DNA of 64,000 nt from NCBI GenBank assembly GCA_000471925.1, contig CP006667.1, forward strand, positions 62,001 to 126,000. The letters run 5' to 3'. Each line of letters starts with the position of its first letter. Position 1 is the stretch's first letter. A program made the translations under genes and the position numbers. The DNA is from Ralstonia pickettii DTP0602 (GTDB taxonomy: Bacteria > Pseudomonadota > Gammaproteobacteria > Burkholderiales > Burkholderiaceae). Below are positions 1 through 13,030 of the stretch, one piece after another. A model generated the notes under the pieces. It was not told the origin of the DNA. It ran no database searches and worked only from the letters and a program-made list of their open reading frames with translations.

Positions 1-501
1 GCCGCCGAACTTGCCGCTGTAGCTGACCACGTTGTCGCTGCGGAACTGGGTCAGGAAGAACGGCCAGGCGTTGGCGGTGTAGTTGCCGATAGTCAGCGGA
101 TCGTAGTCGCCGAAGAAGTTAAAGCCTTCGGTGTACTGGCGGCCCAGCTTGATCGCGCCGAAGTCACCCGACAGGCCAACGTAAGCCTGACGACCGAACA
201 GGCGGCCGTTCGGGTTGGTGGCGCTGGCCTGGTTGGAGCGGCCGGTGTCCGGATCGAAACCGCCTTCCAGCTGGAAGATTGCCTTCAGGTTGTTGCCGAG
301 GGCTTCGCTGCCCTTCAGGCCCCAACGGCTGTTGGTGACCGCGCCGTTGGTCAGTTCCCACAGATTGTCGTTGTTGGCGTTGGCGTTCGTGGTGAAGCGG
401 ATGCTCTGGTCGACGATACCGTACAGGGTGACGGACGTCTGGGCGTACGCCGAACCTGCCAACAGGCTGCCGGCTGCGAGGACGATGGCCGATTTCTTCA
501 T
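1..501 (-). CDS. Outer-membrane general porin (N-terminal part)
   Basis: This is the first 167 residues of a Gram-negative trimeric porin; the gene runs off the left edge. Seen: a signal peptide of about 20 residues ending SAYAQ, then TSVTLYGIVDQ, the usual first strand of betaproteobacterial porins. Also visible are RWGLKGSEALG, FQLEGGFD and GRLFGRQAYVGLSG, typical of the Porin_4/OmpC-like family. AGGAG lies a few bases before the ATG. The protein should form a 16-strand barrel passing small hydrophilic solutes. The substrate cannot be told from this part. Transcription is away from min, with an inverted repeat in the upstream gap. Confidence 0.93.
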   Translation of the reverse strand, partial: MKKSAIVLAAGSLLAGSAYAQTSVTLYGIVDQSIRFTTNANANNDNLWELTNGAVTNSRWGLKGSEALGNNLKAIFQLEGGFDPDTGRSNQASATNPNGRLFGRQAYVGLSGDFGAIKLGRQYTEGFNFFGDYDPLTIGNYTANAWPFFLTQFRSDNVVSYSGKFGG

Positions 502-554
502 GGTGCTCCTTTTCTGTCTTGTATTGTTCTCCGCCGGATCACGGCAGTGACGAG

Positions 555-573
555 GTCTACGTTTGGTGTAGAC
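555..573. promoter_or_regulatory. Inverted repeat upstream of the porin gene
   Basis: GTCTAC, 7 bases, GTAGAC forms a perfect 6-bp inverted repeat about 55 bases upstream of the porin start codon. It could be an operator or a leader hairpin. The binding factor is unknown. Confidence 0.35.
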
Positions 574-770
574 GTCGCGAAAATCTAACAAAACGTAAGC
601 ATTAAGGACACAAAACTCCGCCAAAGCGCGCTTTCCAGCAGGATTTTGGTGCAATTCCGTTGTCTGGCCGCTACACAATTCCGGATCGGTGCGAAGCGGC
701 AAAGCCGGAAACCGGGCCTGTGCACTGAGCTGGCGGGGGAGCGGGAGAAAGCGGGGAGAGAGGGGAGGGA

Positions 771-799
771 CAAACCGCGGCGCAGGAGCCGCGCCGCGG
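771..799 (-). terminator. Probable terminator of the min operon
   Basis: CCGCGGCGC and GCGCCGCGG form a 9-bp stem with a 7-base loop, 32 bases after the minE stop. On the minus strand it is followed by a short TTTG. The U-tract is weak, so efficiency is uncertain. Confidence 0.45.
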
Positions 800-830
800 T
801 CAGGGTGAACAGCGATGAGGACTGGGGGAA

Positions 831-1085
831 TCAGCCCTGCGGGATTTCGATCTTGACTTCAAGGACCTCGAGATTGTCCTGGCGCTCGAGGCTCACGCGC
901 AGGTCCTGGTCGCTGATCTTGACGTACTTTGAAATCACCGCCACCAGCTCGCGCTGCAGCGCGGGCAGGTAGTCGGCGGGCGCGGAATGGCCGGTGCGCT
1001 CGTGGGCGAGGATGATCTGCAGCCGCTCCTTGGCGACCGACGCGGACTTCTTCTTCTCTCCCAGCAGGAAGGAAAGGATCGACAT
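831..1085 (-). CDS. minE: Cell division topological specificity factor MinE
   Basis: MinE, 84 residues, the usual family length. It stimulates the MinD ATPase, releases MinCD from the membrane and drives the oscillation that keeps the FtsZ ring at mid-cell. Seen: the N-terminal membrane-targeting and MinD-binding segment ([15 protein letters not shown], then [13 protein letters not shown]), followed by a C-terminal dimerisation domain. It is the last gene of minC-minD-minE, with 21 bases between minD and minE, so co-transcription is expected. Confidence 0.97.
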   Translation of the reverse strand: MSILSFLLGEKKKSASVAKERLQIILAHERTGHSAPADYLPALQRELVAVISKYVKISDQDLRVSLERQDNLEVLEVKIEIPQG

Positions 1086-1106
1086 TGGGATGAGCCCTCC
1101 TGACCG

Positions 1107-1922
1107 TTACTTGTTGCCGAAGATGCGGGAGAACAACCCCGGCTTCTGGTAGTCGATGAAACGCATCGGCTTGTCCTTGCCGAGGAAGCGGTCCACCACG
1201 TCGCCATAGGCGTCGGATACGTCGCTGCCTTCCAGGTGGATGGCGGGCGTGCCCTGGTTGGACGCATGCAGCACGGCTTCAGACTCCGGCACCACGCCGA
1301 TCAGCTTGATGCGCAGGATTTCCTGGATGTCGGTCAGCGACAGCATCTCGCCGCCATGCACGCGCTTGGGGTTGTAGCGGGTGATCAGCAGGTGTTCCTT
1401 GATCGGGTCGCCGCCCTCGCTGGCGCGCTTGGTCTTGGATGCCAGGATGCCCAGGATGCGATCCGAATCGCGCACCGATGACACTTCCGGGTTGGTGACG
1501 ATCAGCGCTTCATCGGCGAAGTACATCGCCATCAGCGCGCCCGACTCGATGCCAGCCGGCGAATCGCAGACGATGAATTCGAAGTCCATGTCGATCAGGC
1601 CGTTGATGACCTTCTCGACGCCGTCGCGCGTAAGCGCGTCCTTGTCGCGCGTCTGCGAGGCCGGCAGGATGAACAGGTTCTCGCACTTCTTGTCCTTGAT
1701 CAGGGCCTGGCGCAGGTTGGCTTCGCCCTGCACCACGTTGATCAGGTCATACACCACGCGACGTTCGCAACCCATGATCAGGTCGAGGTTGCGCAGGCCG
1801 ACGTCGAAGTCGATCACGGCAGTCTTGTGGCCACGCAGGGCCAGGCCGGCGGCAAAGCTGGCGCTGGTGGTGGTCTTGCCGACGCCTCCCTTGCCGGAGG
1901 TCACAACGATGATTTTTGCCAT
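1107..1922 (-). CDS. minD: Septum site-determining ATPase MinD
   Basis: MinD, 271 residues. This ParA/MinD-type ATPase binds the membrane when ATP-bound, recruits MinC and is recycled by MinE. Seen: the deviant Walker A motif GKGGVGKTT at residues 10-18 with both lysines (K11, K16), the conserved DFDVGLRNLDL segment near residue 38, and a C-terminal amphipathic membrane-targeting helix ending in LFSRIFGNK. Middle gene of minCDE, 69 bases after minC. Confidence 0.98.
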   Translation of the reverse strand: MAKIIVVTSGKGGVGKTTTSASFAAGLALRGHKTAVIDFDVGLRNLDLIMGCERRVVYDLINVVQGEANLRQALIKDKKCENLFILPASQTRDKDALTRDGVEKVINGLIDMDFEFIVCDSPAGIESGALMAMYFADEALIVTNPEVSSVRDSDRILGILASKTKRASEGGDPIKEHLLITRYNPKRVHGGEMLSLTDIQEILRIKLIGVVPESEAVLHASNQGTPAIHLEGSDVSDAYGDVVDRFLGKDKPMRFIDYQKPGLFSRIFGNK

Positions 1923-1991
1923 GGCTCTTTGGTCCAGTAATGGGTTGAAGCTTACGCTGCTTTGATTGGGGATCCCGAGGGGCGCGCTGGC

Positions 1992-2804
1992 TTATTTGAG
2001 CCGCAACGCTTCCAGGATCAGTTTTTCATCGGCCAGGCGGACCTGGGCGGTCTTGCCGAGCACGTCGGCCGGGAGCGTCTGCTCCGCGGTGCGATAGATG
2101 CCGGCGATGGAAATCAGTTCAGGCTCCATGCACGTGCTGAAGATGCGCGCGCCGGTATTGCCCTTGACGCCCGCCAGCGCGCGGCCGCGCAGCGGGGCGT
2201 AGATATGGATGTTGCCTTCGGCGATCACTTCGGCGCCGTGGCTGACCACGTCGAGGATCACCACGTCGCCCTGCGCGTAGATCTGCTGGCCCGAGCGCAC
2301 CGGCTTGTCGATCAGCAGGGTCTGGGTCTGGCGGATGGCGGCGGCCACGGCGGCGTCGGTCGCGGCGGCAGCGGCCGCGCGGACGGCCTCTTCGCGCGCG
2401 GCCTGTTCGGCGGCGGCTTGGTCGGCGGCCTGTTCCGCGGCAGCAGCGGCCTTGGCCTCGGCGGCGCGATCGGTGGTGCTGCCGCGGCGGCTCTGGCTGT
2501 CGAGCAGCGGCAGGCCGAAGCGCTCGGCCCACTCGCGCTGGCCGGGACGGGCCACCACCCCAATGGCGCGCGCCTTGAGCGTGGCAAGCGTCTCGATCAC
2601 CGTTCCGAGCGCAACGGCGCCATCGTCTTCCAGTGCGCGCAGGTCCAGCGCGATCACGTCATTGGAGAAGAAGTCGGGAGTGGCTTCGAAGCGGGAGAGG
2701 AGGTCATCCCGCAGCGCAGCCATGTCGGCGGTCTGGAGGGCGAGAAGGAGGGCGTCGACGTTGCCACTGCGCAGCTCGAAGCGTGGCGTTTTCTTCTGGG
2801 ACAT
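1992..2804 (-). CDS. minC: Septum site-determining protein MinC
   Basis: MinC, 270 residues, inhibits FtsZ polymerisation at the poles when recruited by MinD. The chosen start gives [15 protein letters not shown], the usual N-terminus; upstream in-frame codons have no family resemblance. Seen: an N-terminal FtsZ-inhibiting domain, an alanine-rich linker at about residues 115-155 that is longer than in E. coli MinC (231 residues), and a C-terminal beta-helix domain ([31 protein letters not shown]) that binds MinD. First gene of minCDE. Confidence 0.96.
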   Translation of the reverse strand: MSQKKTPRFELRSGNVDALLLALQTADMAALRDDLLSRFEATPDFFSNDVIALDLRALEDDGAVALGTVIETLATLKARAIGVVARPGQREWAERFGLPLLDSQSRRGSTTDRAAEAKAAAAAEQAADQAAAEQAAREEAVRAAAAAATDAAVAAAIRQTQTLLIDKPVRSGQQIYAQGDVVILDVVSHGAEVIAEGNIHIYAPLRGRALAGVKGNTGARIFSTCMEPELISIAGIYRTAEQTLPADVLGKTAQVRLADEKLILEALRLK

Positions 2805-3056
2805 AGCCGGGTGACCGTGGAAATGCCACATTCTAACGTTGTCTCTGTCGCGAACTGTAACAATTGGCGTGATAAAAGCGATGTAGGCGCGATGCCGGCG
2901 TGATGGGTGGCCTGTGCGTTCCATATGCACTGCGATGGCACAGCGTGGCCCGGCGAATGTGTGCCAGCCGTGGCCTGCGCCGCGCGACAGCGGGACGGCA
3001 TAGCGTGGGCAAAGCAAAGCCTTGTTACGATTGCGCCATCTGATAGCGGAGTTCCC

Positions 3057-4028
3057 ATGGGCGCCATCGTCAATTGCGTAGCCTACCGGCAGGGCAAACG
3101 GCTCGGCACGGTCGGCATGGAAGAGATTCCTTCAGTGCTGAGCGTGCCGGGCACTTTCGTCTGGCTCGGGTTGCACGAACCCGACCTCGCGCTGCTGCGC
3201 CAGGTGCAGCACGCCTTCGGCCTGCACGATCTCGCGGTGGAAGACGCGCTCGACGCGCACCAGCGTCCCAAGCTGGAGGCCTACGGCGATTCGGTCTTCG
3301 TCGTGCTCAACACCGCGCAATTGGTAGAGGATGAAGTCGTGGTCGGCGAGACCCATCTCTTCGTCGGCCCCAACTACGTGGTGTCGGTGCGCCACGGCGC
3401 CAGCAGCACCTACGCCCCGGTGCGCGAGCGCTGCGAACATGACCCGCAAGGGCTGGCCAACGGCCCCGGCTACGTGCTGTACGCGCTGATGGACTTTGTC
3501 GTCGACCACTACTTGCCAATCGTGACGCGGCTGGAAGATACCTTCGAAGCGCTGGAGCAAGGCATCTTCCGCGACGAATTCGACCGCGCGGCGATCGAAC
3601 GCCTGTATCGGATCAAGCGCCAGGTGCTGCGGCTGCGCAATGCGGTCAGTCCCGTCGAGGATATGTGCGGCCAGCTGATCCGCCTGCACGAGGACCTGGT
3701 GCCAAAGGAGCTGCGCGCCTACTTCCGCGACATCGAGGATCACGCCAGCCGGCTGGTGCGCACGCTCGACGTGGTGCGCGAAATGCTGACCACCGCGGTG
3801 CAGGTCAATCTGGCGCTGGTCACCGTGGGCCAGAACGAGGTGGTCAAGCGGCTGGCCGGCTGGGGCGCGATCCTGGCGATCCCGACCGTGGTGTTCAGCC
3901 TGTACGGGATGAACTTCGATTTCATGCCCGAACTGCAATTCCACTACGCCTACCCGGCGGTGATTGGCGTGACGGCGCTTGCCTGCGGTGCGCTGTGGCG
4001 GCGGCTGCACCGGGCGGGATGGATCTGA
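3057..4028 (+). CDS. corA: CorA family magnesium/cobalt transporter
   Basis: CorA-type divalent cation channel, 323 residues. Seen: an acidic cytoplasmic N-terminal domain, a long helical region (about residues 130-260), and two C-terminal membrane helices with the signature YGMNF at the end of the first one. GMN is the selectivity motif of the family, which conducts Mg2+ and sometimes Co2+, Ni2+ or Zn2+. The start [15 protein letters not shown] was chosen because in-frame codons upstream lie in the divergent minC promoter region. Monocistronic, divergent from minC. The exact metal is not shown by sequence. Confidence 0.92.
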   Translation: MGAIVNCVAYRQGKRLGTVGMEEIPSVLSVPGTFVWLGLHEPDLALLRQVQHAFGLHDLAVEDALDAHQRPKLEAYGDSVFVVLNTAQLVEDEVVVGETHLFVGPNYVVSVRHGASSTYAPVRERCEHDPQGLANGPGYVLYALMDFVVDHYLPIVTRLEDTFEALEQGIFRDEFDRAAIERLYRIKRQVLRLRNAVSPVEDMCGQLIRLHEDLVPKELRAYFRDIEDHASRLVRTLDVVREMLTTAVQVNLALVTVGQNEVVKRLAGWGAILAIPTVVFSLYGMNFDFMPELQFHYAYPAVIGVTALACGALWRRLHRAGWI

Positions 4029-4186
4029 GCACGTTGCTTATATATCTGTACGACGAATGTTATGGGGTGAAATCAAGGTGCGTTGATTATTCGCGCGGAT
4101 AGTAAGACTGCTACCGAGCCTGCCTACCGGGCGCGTGCCCTGACTCCTACACTGGAGCAAAGAAGGCGCCGCGCCCGGAGTCCGCC

Positions 4187-4888
4187 ATGTCGATTGCCCG
4201 TTCCCCGATTGCCGTCTTGCTGGCCGGCGCCATCGCCGCATGGCTGTCTGTGCAACCCGCCGCTGCCGCGCCGCAGCCGCCCGCGCCGGCGCAGGCCCAG
4301 ACCCGCGATGCCGTCACGGCCTATGAGGCCGGCAACTTCGACCAGGCCCTGCGCGGTTTCGCCAGTGCCGCCCGCCAGGGCAACCGCCTCGCCCAGTTCA
4401 ACTACGCCATGATGCTGCTGCGTGGCGAGGGCACCCCCGCCCGCCCGCAGGAGGCTCTGGTATGGCTGAAGAAGGCGGCCGACAATGAGATGACCCATGC
4501 CCAGTACACCTGGGGCGACCTGCATGAGCGCGGCGAGCTGGTGCCCAAGTCACTCGAGGAAGCCAACCGCTGGTATGAGCGCGCGGCGCAGGGCGGGCAC
4601 GTGCAGGCGCAGATGGCGCTGGCGACCAACTACTTCACCGGGCGCGGGGTGCCGCGGGACTACGCGCAGGCGTTCGCGTGGTACAGCCGCGCCGCCAGTG
4701 CCGGCGACGGCGGTGCGCAGTACATCGTCGGCAGTTTCTATGAGCACGGCGAGCCAGGCGTGGTCGACCGGGATATCGAGCAGGCCAAGATTTGGTATGC
4801 GCGCTCGGCCGCGCATGGGGATCCGGGGGCGCTGGCGAAGTTGAGGTCGTTGCTGCAGGAGACGGTGCGGGGCAGGGCGGGGATGTAG
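4187..4888 (+). CDS. Secreted Sel1-repeat (TPR-like) protein
   Basis: A 233-residue protein with an N-terminal signal peptide (hydrophobic to about residue 28, AAAAPQ) followed by at least four Sel1-like repeats. Recognisable units are AQFNYAMMLLRGEG, AQYTWGDLHERGE, AQMALATNYFTGRGVPRDYAQAF and AQYIVGSFYEHGE, each about 36 residues apart with the W/Y-Y-A-A pattern. Sel1 repeats form alpha-solenoid scaffolds, here probably periplasmic. The partner is unknown. Followed by intergenic repeat elements and then convergent gatB. Confidence 0.88.
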   Translation: MSIARSPIAVLLAGAIAAWLSVQPAAAAPQPPAPAQAQTRDAVTAYEAGNFDQALRGFASAARQGNRLAQFNYAMMLLRGEGTPARPQEALVWLKKAADNEMTHAQYTWGDLHERGELVPKSLEEANRWYERAAQGGHVQAQMALATNYFTGRGVPRDYAQAFAWYSRAASAGDGGAQYIVGSFYEHGEPGVVDRDIEQAKIWYARSAAHGDPGALAKLRSLLQETVRGRAGM

Positions 4889-4916
4889 GGAAGAGAGAAG
4901 CAGAAAGCGAATCCGA

Positions 4917-5007
4917 CGGTGTTGGGTGCACCAGAACCGCCCGAGCTAGCCTAAGCAAGGTGTTCTCCCTCTCCTCTCAGGGGGAAAGGGTTGGGGGAGG
5001 GGTGGGC
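4917..5007 (-). repeat. Intergenic repeat element, copy A
   Basis: Reverse-complement copy of the element at 17078-17158. About 60 bases match closely on the opposite strand, including GGAGAACACCTTGCTTAGGC followed by AGCTCGGGCGG and TGGTGCACCCA. It lies between the convergent Sel1-repeat gene and gatB. The hairpin end is degenerate here. Confidence 0.7.
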
Positions 5008-5073
5008 TAGCCAGGAACCACATCAAGCGGGGCCAACGGTTTTAACCCGCCGCGCTCAGCTTTTGACACGCCT

Positions 5074-5110
5074 GCCCTCTCCCCCGGCCCCTCTCGCGGG
5101 AGAGGGGAGC
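5074..5110. repeat. Intergenic hairpin repeat, copy C (short form)
   Basis: Contains CCCCTCTCGCGGGAGAGGGG, a hairpin of the same CTCTCCCGC/GCGGGAGAG type as the elements at 17078 and 59955 but without the long tail. It sits just after the gatB stop and could also act in 3'-end formation. Confidence 0.6.
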
Positions 5111-5149
5111 AAACAGGCGGTTTGTTGAGGCTGTCTCAGTCCTCTGAAC

Positions 5150-6607
5150 TCAGCCGAGTTTCTTGCGCAGCAATTCGTTCACCTGCGCCGGATTCGCCTT
5201 GCCCTTGGTCGCCTTCATCGCCTGACCAACCAGCGCATTGAACGCCTTCTCCTTGCCGGCGCGGAACTCCTCCACCGACTTGGCATTGGCCGCCAGCACA
5301 TCGTCGATGATCTTCTCCAGCTCACCGCTGTCCGACATCTGCTTCAGCCCCTTGGCCGCAATGATCGCATCGGCATCGCCGCCATGCTCGCCCGCCCACA
5401 TCGCCGGGAACACATCCTTCTTGGCAGTGTTGTTCGACACCGTGCCATCGGCAATGCGCGTCAGCAGCTTCGCCAGTTGCGCCGGCGTGACCGGCGCGGC
5501 ATCGATGGCGATGCCTTCGCGGTTGAGCTGCGAGGCCACGTCGCCCATCAGCCAGTTGGCCGCCGGCTTGGCATTGGCCGCGCCGGCGTCGGCCACCACG
5601 GCCTCGTAGTAGGTGGCGAACGCCTTGGTCGCGGTCAGCGTGGTGGCGTCATACGCCGACAGGCCGTATTGCGAGACAAAGCGCGCCTGCATCGCGGCCG
5701 GCAGTTCGGGCAGTTCGCCGCGCACGCGGTCGACCCACGCCGCGTCGATTTCCAGCGGCATCAGGTCCGGATCGGGAAAGTAGCGGTAGTCGTGCGCGTC
5801 TTCCTTGGTGCGCATCGCGCGGGTCTCGCCGGTATCCGGGTCGAACAGCACGGTGGCCTGCTGGATCTTGCGGCCGTCCTCGATCTCCGCGATCTGCCAC
5901 TGCACTTCGTATTCGATGGCCTGCTGCAGGAAGCGGAACGAGTTCAGGTTCTTGATTTCGCGGCGGGTGCCGAATTCCTTCTGCCCGAACGGGCGCACCG
6001 ACACGTTGGCGTCGCAGCGGAAGCTGCCTTCCTGCATGTTGCCGTCGCAGATGCCCAGCCACACCACCAGCGAGTGCAGTGACTTGGCGTAGGCCACCGC
6101 TTCGGCGGCGCTGCGCATGTCGGGCTCGGTGACGATTTCCAGCAGCGGCGTGCCGGCGCGGTTCAGGTCGATGCCAGTCATGCCGGCGAAGTCCTCGTGC
6201 AGCGACTTGCCCGCGTCTTCTTCCAGGTGGGCGCGCGTCAGGTTGACGGTCTTCTCGTAGAACTCGCCCTTCTTGCCCTCGACCTGGATGGTGATGGTGC
6301 CGCCCTGGACCACCGGGATCTCATACTGGCTGATCTGGTAGCCCTTGGGCAGGTCGGGGTAGAAGTAGTTCTTGCGCGCAAAGATGCTGCGCGGCGCGAT
6401 GGTGGCGCCGATCGCCAGGCCGAACTGGATGGCACGCTCGACCGCGCCCTTGTTGAGCACCGGCAGCACGCCCGGCAGCGCCAGGTCCACCGGCGAGGCC
6501 TGCGTATTGGCTTCGGCCCCGAAGGCGGTGGAGGTGCCGGAAAAAATCTTGGAGGCCGTCGAAAGCTGCGCGTGCGTTTCGAGGCCGATCACCACTTCCC
6601 ATTGCAT
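5150..6607 (-). CDS. gatB: Asp-tRNA(Asn)/Glu-tRNA(Gln) amidotransferase subunit B
   Basis: GatB, 485 residues (E. coli-type family length about 475-490). It binds misacylated tRNA and activates its side-chain carboxylate so that ammonia from GatA converts Glu-tRNA(Gln) or Asp-tRNA(Asn) to the amide form. The start [22 protein letters not shown] is the family N-terminus. Seen further on: [25 protein letters not shown] and KNLNSF, and a C-terminal YqeY-like tail domain ending in NELLRKKLG. It is separated from gatA by two unrelated genes on the same strand. Confidence 0.97.
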   Translation of the reverse strand: MQWEVVIGLETHAQLSTASKIFSGTSTAFGAEANTQASPVDLALPGVLPVLNKGAVERAIQFGLAIGATIAPRSIFARKNYFYPDLPKGYQISQYEIPVVQGGTITIQVEGKKGEFYEKTVNLTRAHLEEDAGKSLHEDFAGMTGIDLNRAGTPLLEIVTEPDMRSAAEAVAYAKSLHSLVVWLGICDGNMQEGSFRCDANVSVRPFGQKEFGTRREIKNLNSFRFLQQAIEYEVQWQIAEIEDGRKIQQATVLFDPDTGETRAMRTKEDAHDYRYFPDPDLMPLEIDAAWVDRVRGELPELPAAMQARFVSQYGLSAYDATTLTATKAFATYYEAVVADAGAANAKPAANWLMGDVASQLNREGIAIDAAPVTPAQLAKLLTRIADGTVSNNTAKKDVFPAMWAGEHGGDADAIIAAKGLKQMSDSGELEKIIDDVLAANAKSVEEFRAGKEKAFNALVGQAMKATKGKANPAQVNELLRKKLG

Positions 6608-6695
6608 GGCGGTATTCCTGTTCGGTTCTTTCGGTTCTGTTTGTTGCGGTGGAGCGGCGCTGCCGCCCCGGTGTTCTTTGGCTTCGTTCCGCCTT

Positions 6696-7769
6696 CTAGG
6701 GGTCGGGACTGGCGAGCCATGAGTCGAGCTGGGCCAGCGCGGCCACGCGCGCCACCGCGTCGCCGCCGACGGTGACGCCTTGCACCTTGCGTGCGGCAGC
6801 GGGCACGTCGCGGCGCATATGCAGCTCGCTGGTGCCGTCAAAGCCGTGGTACGCGCCCGGGAAGATCTCCAGCCGGAAGCGCGCCCCCGGCTGGCGCGCC
6901 AGCACGGCGCTCTGCAGCATGGCGCAGCGGGTAGCGGGCGTCCAGTCGTCAGCGCCGCCGATCATCAGCAGTATCGGCGCGCGCAGGCGGAAGCTGTGCT
7001 GCTGCACCGCGCGCTTGCAGCCGGGGTAGAACGCAACCGCGCGTTCCACCTGCGGCGTGCCGGCCGGCCACGGGCGGCTGGCGTCGACGGTGGCCAGCAC
7101 CGCCTGCGCGCCGTTGGACCAGCCCAGCAGCACGACGCGTGAGGTATCGATGCCGGGCTGGCTGGCCAGCCAGCGCAGCGCGGCCAGCGCATCGGCGCGG
7201 CGGGTGCGGTCGTCGATGCCGCGCGTGTCGGTCGGCTCGGTGCAGATGCCGTGGGGCCGTCCGCGGGCGCTGAAGCTGTCGGGCATCAGCACGGCGTAGC
7301 CGCGTTCGGTCAGCCACTCGGCGTATTCGCGATAGCGCTGCTGCAGCATGGCGGCGACCTCGCCGTCTGGTGTGGTCTCGCGCGCGGCGTGCGCCGACAG
7401 CAACCCGCCGCAGCCGTGCAGCGCCACCACCACCGGCAGCGCGCGCGCCGTTGCGCCTTCGCGCGGCAGGAACCAGTAGGCGGTCAGCGCGGGCGCGGTC
7501 GCGTCGCCGCGCAGCTGGACGCGCTGCGCCGGCACGGGTGCCGCTGCGGATCCGGGCGTCGGCCGCGTCACCGCGTTCGGTGCCAGCGCGCCGGCGGGTG
7601 TCAGCGGCGCCGGCTGCGTCAGCGCGGGCGCGGGGAGGTCGGGCGTATGCGCCGCGGCGCCGGCCAGCCACGCACCCAGCGCCAGCGCCACGGCCGCGCG
7701 CAGCAGCCGGCTGGCGGCGCTGGTGGAGCGGGGCGGGGTGGCGGAGGCGGTGGCCATGGCGGTCGGCAT
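6696..7769 (-). CDS. Secreted dienelactone hydrolase family protein
   Basis: An alpha/beta-hydrolase of about 357 residues. Seen: a hydrophobic signal-like segment ([17 protein letters not shown]), then the hydrolase core with VVALHGCGG (oxyanion region), the nucleophile elbow [16 protein letters not shown] with a probable catalytic Asp, and GAYHGFDG with the catalytic His. Nearest family is the dienelactone hydrolase/acetyl-xylan-esterase-like group; the substrate is unknown. Start chosen at an ATG 17 bases after the upstream lipoprotein stop; a further ATG lies at 7757. It lies between gatA and gatB, so it is probably co-transcribed with the gat genes. Confidence 0.8.
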   Translation of the reverse strand: MPTAMATASATPPRSTSAASRLLRAAVALALGAWLAGAAAHTPDLPAPALTQPAPLTPAGALAPNAVTRPTPGSAAAPVPAQRVQLRGDATAPALTAYWFLPREGATARALPVVVALHGCGGLLSAHAARETTPDGEVAAMLQQRYREYAEWLTERGYAVLMPDSFSARGRPHGICTEPTDTRGIDDRTRRADALAALRWLASQPGIDTSRVVLLGWSNGAQAVLATVDASRPWPAGTPQVERAVAFYPGCKRAVQQHSFRLRAPILLMIGGADDWTPATRCAMLQSAVLARQPGARFRLEIFPGAYHGFDGTSELHMRRDVPAAARKVQGVTVGGDAVARVAALAQLDSWLASPDP

Positions 7770-7786
7770 CGGCGGTATTGGCAAGA

Positions 7787-8268
7787 TCAGCGCGTGCTGG
7801 CGCAGGCGCCGCTGCCGGGCTCGAACATCACGGGCCAGGCCTGCTCGTAGATGCCGGGCGTGCAGCGCTGCTGGCAGTTGGCATGCGCCAGCGTGACGCG
7901 GCGCGGGTCCTGCCAGACCATCAGCTTGCAGCCGCTGCCGTCATTGGCGCGCAGCTCGATATGCGGCCTCTTCTGGACCTGGCGGAAGTCCGCCAGGTTG
8001 AAGCTGCACGAGCCGCGCCTGCCGACCCACAGCTTCCACGACAGCTGCTGCACGCTGTTGTCGGACACGCGCAGCTGGGCATCCTCGCGGAAGCCGTCTT
8101 CCTCGGTGCGGCGGCAGTCGCCCACCAGGTCGATATCGCGGCTGGCGATCGGCGTGGGCCGGCCGAGCCCGCCCGGCAGCGGGATGCAGCCGGCCACCGC
8201 CGCGGCGAGCGCGGCGGCCGCCATCAGGCGCAGCGGAAGCAGGCGGGGGGCGGAGCGCGAGGTCATGG

Positions 8269-8272
<4 letters not shown>
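7787..8272 (-). CDS. Cysteine-rich putative lipoprotein
   Basis: A 161-residue protein with an N-terminal hydrophobic segment ending in AAVAGC, a lipobox, so it is probably a lipid-anchored envelope protein. The mature part holds six further cysteines (in GDC, GSC, SGC, ANC, QRC and GAC contexts), suggesting disulfides. I do not recognise the family. Its ATG overlaps the gatA stop (ATGA), so it is probably translationally coupled to gatA. It precedes the dienelactone-hydrolase-family gene. Confidence 0.75.
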
Positions 8273-9774
<1,502 letters not shown>

Positions 9775-9855
9775 GACAGTCGGTTGGCATCAGGGGTGGC
9801 GCAGGGTGACGTAGTGAGGTAGCGGCCGCGATAGCGGGGTTCGCGGCGGCGGCGG

Positions 9856-10155
9856 TCACTCGATCACCTTGGGCACCAGGTACAGGCCGTTTTCGGTGGC
9901 GGGCGCGGGGCGCTGGTAATCTTCGCGGCGGTCGGCTTCGGTGACCACGTCGTCGCGCAGGCGCTGGGCCATGTCGCGCACGGCCGACAGCGGGTGGGCC
10001 AGCGGCACGATGCCGATGGTGTCGACCGCCTGCATCTGCTCGACCAGCGAGAAAAAATTGTTCAGCTGCGCAAGCGTCTGGGCGGCCTCGTCATCGCTGG
10101 TTTCGATGCGGGCCAGGTGGGCGATGCGCTTGACGTCGGATAGGTCGAGGGCCAT
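9856..10155 (-). CDS. gatC: Asp-tRNA(Asn)/Glu-tRNA(Gln) amidotransferase subunit C
   Basis: GatC, 99 residues, the small structural subunit that wraps GatA and GatB together. Seen: [24 protein letters not shown], the typical start; [17 protein letters not shown]; and the C-terminal [14 protein letters not shown], matching the conserved GatC tail. First gene of the gat cluster, divergent from mreB across a 678-base region. Confidence 0.95.
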   Translation of the reverse strand: MALDLSDVKRIAHLARIETSDDEAAQTLAQLNNFFSLVEQMQAVDTIGIVPLAHPLSAVRDMAQRLRDDVVTEADRREDYQRPAPATENGLYLVPKVIE

Positions 10156-11877
<1,722 letters not shown>

Positions 11878-12064
11878 GCAGAAGGACGCTCACGTGGCGA
11901 TGCGCGGCCTGCCGGATCCAGCGATCAGGGCGGTGTCGCGGCGCTGCATCCGTCAGGGGCTAGCCCCCACCGAACCCGCCGCCTGGCCGTGCCGCCCCCT
12001 TTTGGGGCGCGGTACGGCGGGCGGCGGGGCGTTTCCGCGTGTGCACCGGTTTTCAATCGGGTAA

Positions 12065-13030
12065 ATGGATTACTCCCCTCCGCCGCTCTTCAAGCAAGGC
12101 ACCTCCGCTGTCGCCCGGCTGGTCCTGTATGTGGCCATTGCGCTGGCGCTGCTCGTGGTCGACGCCCGCTTCGACGCGCTCAGCGTGGGCCGGCAGGTTG
12201 CCGCCACCGTGCTGATGCCGGTCGAACGCCTGGTGCTGACGCCGCGTGACGCGCTGCGCACGGTGTTCGACTATGCGCAGTCCTCCGCCATGCTCGCCAC
12301 CGAGAACCGCGAACTGCGCCAGAGTGCGGTGCAGCAGGCCGAGGCCTCGGTGCGCCAGGCGCAGCTCGAGGCCGAGAACAACCAGCTGCGCAAGCTGCTC
12401 GGGCTGGCGCAGCAGTCGGCCACGCCGGTCACGGCCGCCGAGATCCTCTATGATGCGCGCGACCCCTACAGCCAGCGGATCGTGATCGACAGGGGCAGCC
12501 AGCACGGCCTGCGTGCCGGCTATCCGGTGATCGACGAGCGCGGCGTGGTGGGCCAGGTCACGCGCGTGTCGCCGTTCCAGTCCGAAGTGACGCTGCTGAC
12601 CGACAAGGACCAGGCCATCCCCGTGCAGGTGGTGCGCAACGGCCTGCGCAGCGTGGCCTTCGGCGGCGCGCGCGCGGGCCAGCTCGACCTGCGCTTCATG
12701 GCCGCCGCGGCCGACCTGCAGCAGGGCGACCTGCTGGTGACCTCGGGCCTGGACGGCACCTATCCGCCGGGCCTGCCGGTGGCCAGGATCGTCCATATCG
12801 AGCGCAAGGCCGATACCGCGTTCTCGCGCGTGTACTGCGAGCCGGTGGCCGGCGTGCGCGCGCACCGCCAGCTGCTGGTGGTGCGCTACGACGCCGCCAT
12901 CCCGGCGCGCGAGACCGTCGAGGCCAAGCCGGAGGCGCCGGTCAAGGGCGCCAAGTCCGCCGCCGCGCGCGCCGCCGCCGCCAGCGCCGCCGCGGCCAAG
13001 GCCCCGCCTGCCAAGGAGGCGTCACAGTGA
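12065..13030 (+). CDS. mreC: Rod shape-determining protein MreC
   Basis: MreC, 321 residues. A bitopic protein whose periplasmic part activates PBP2/RodA. Seen: a short cytoplasmic N-terminus, one membrane helix (about residues 17-35), a coiled-coil segment rich in E/Q/A (ENRELRQ to ENNQLRKLLGL), and the beta-barrel domain with DRGSQHGLRAGYPVIDERGVVGQV. The C-terminal 40 residues are a low-complexity Ala/Lys tail. A 187-base gap after mreB includes two small GC hairpins (about 11956-11968 and 11993-12009). The stop overlaps the mreD start by 4 bases. Confidence 0.95.
   Translation: MDYSPPPLFKQGTSAVARLVLYVAIALALLVVDARFDALSVGRQVAATVLMPVERLVLTPRDALRTVFDYAQSSAMLATENRELRQSAVQQAEASVRQAQLEAENNQLRKLLGLAQQSATPVTAAEILYDARDPYSQRIVIDRGSQHGLRAGYPVIDERGVVGQVTRVSPFQSEVTLLTDKDQAIPVQVVRNGLRSVAFGGARAGQLDLRFMAAAADLQQGDLLVTSGLDGTYPPGLPVARIVHIERKADTAFSRVYCEPVAGVRAHRQLLVVRYDAAIPARETVEAKPEAPVKGAKSAAARAAAASAAAAKAPPAKEASQ

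Larger units (their letters stand above)
502..830. other. Intergenic region between porin start and minE end
   Basis: No convincing gene was found here. The part next to the porin (about 502-610) is less GC-rich and should hold the porin promoter and leader, including the inverted repeat at 555-573. The minE-proximal part holds a purine-rich run (about 732-770) and a GC-rich hairpin at 775-799. Confidence 0.6.

Noticed and set aside
11956..12009. GC hairpins between mreB and mreC as terminators
   Set aside because: No U-tract follows and the operon clearly continues; attenuation or RNA stability is possible but not supported.
12941..13030. Ala/Lys tail of MreC as a separate gene
   Set aside because: It is in frame with mreC, which ends by overlapping mreD; there is no independent start.
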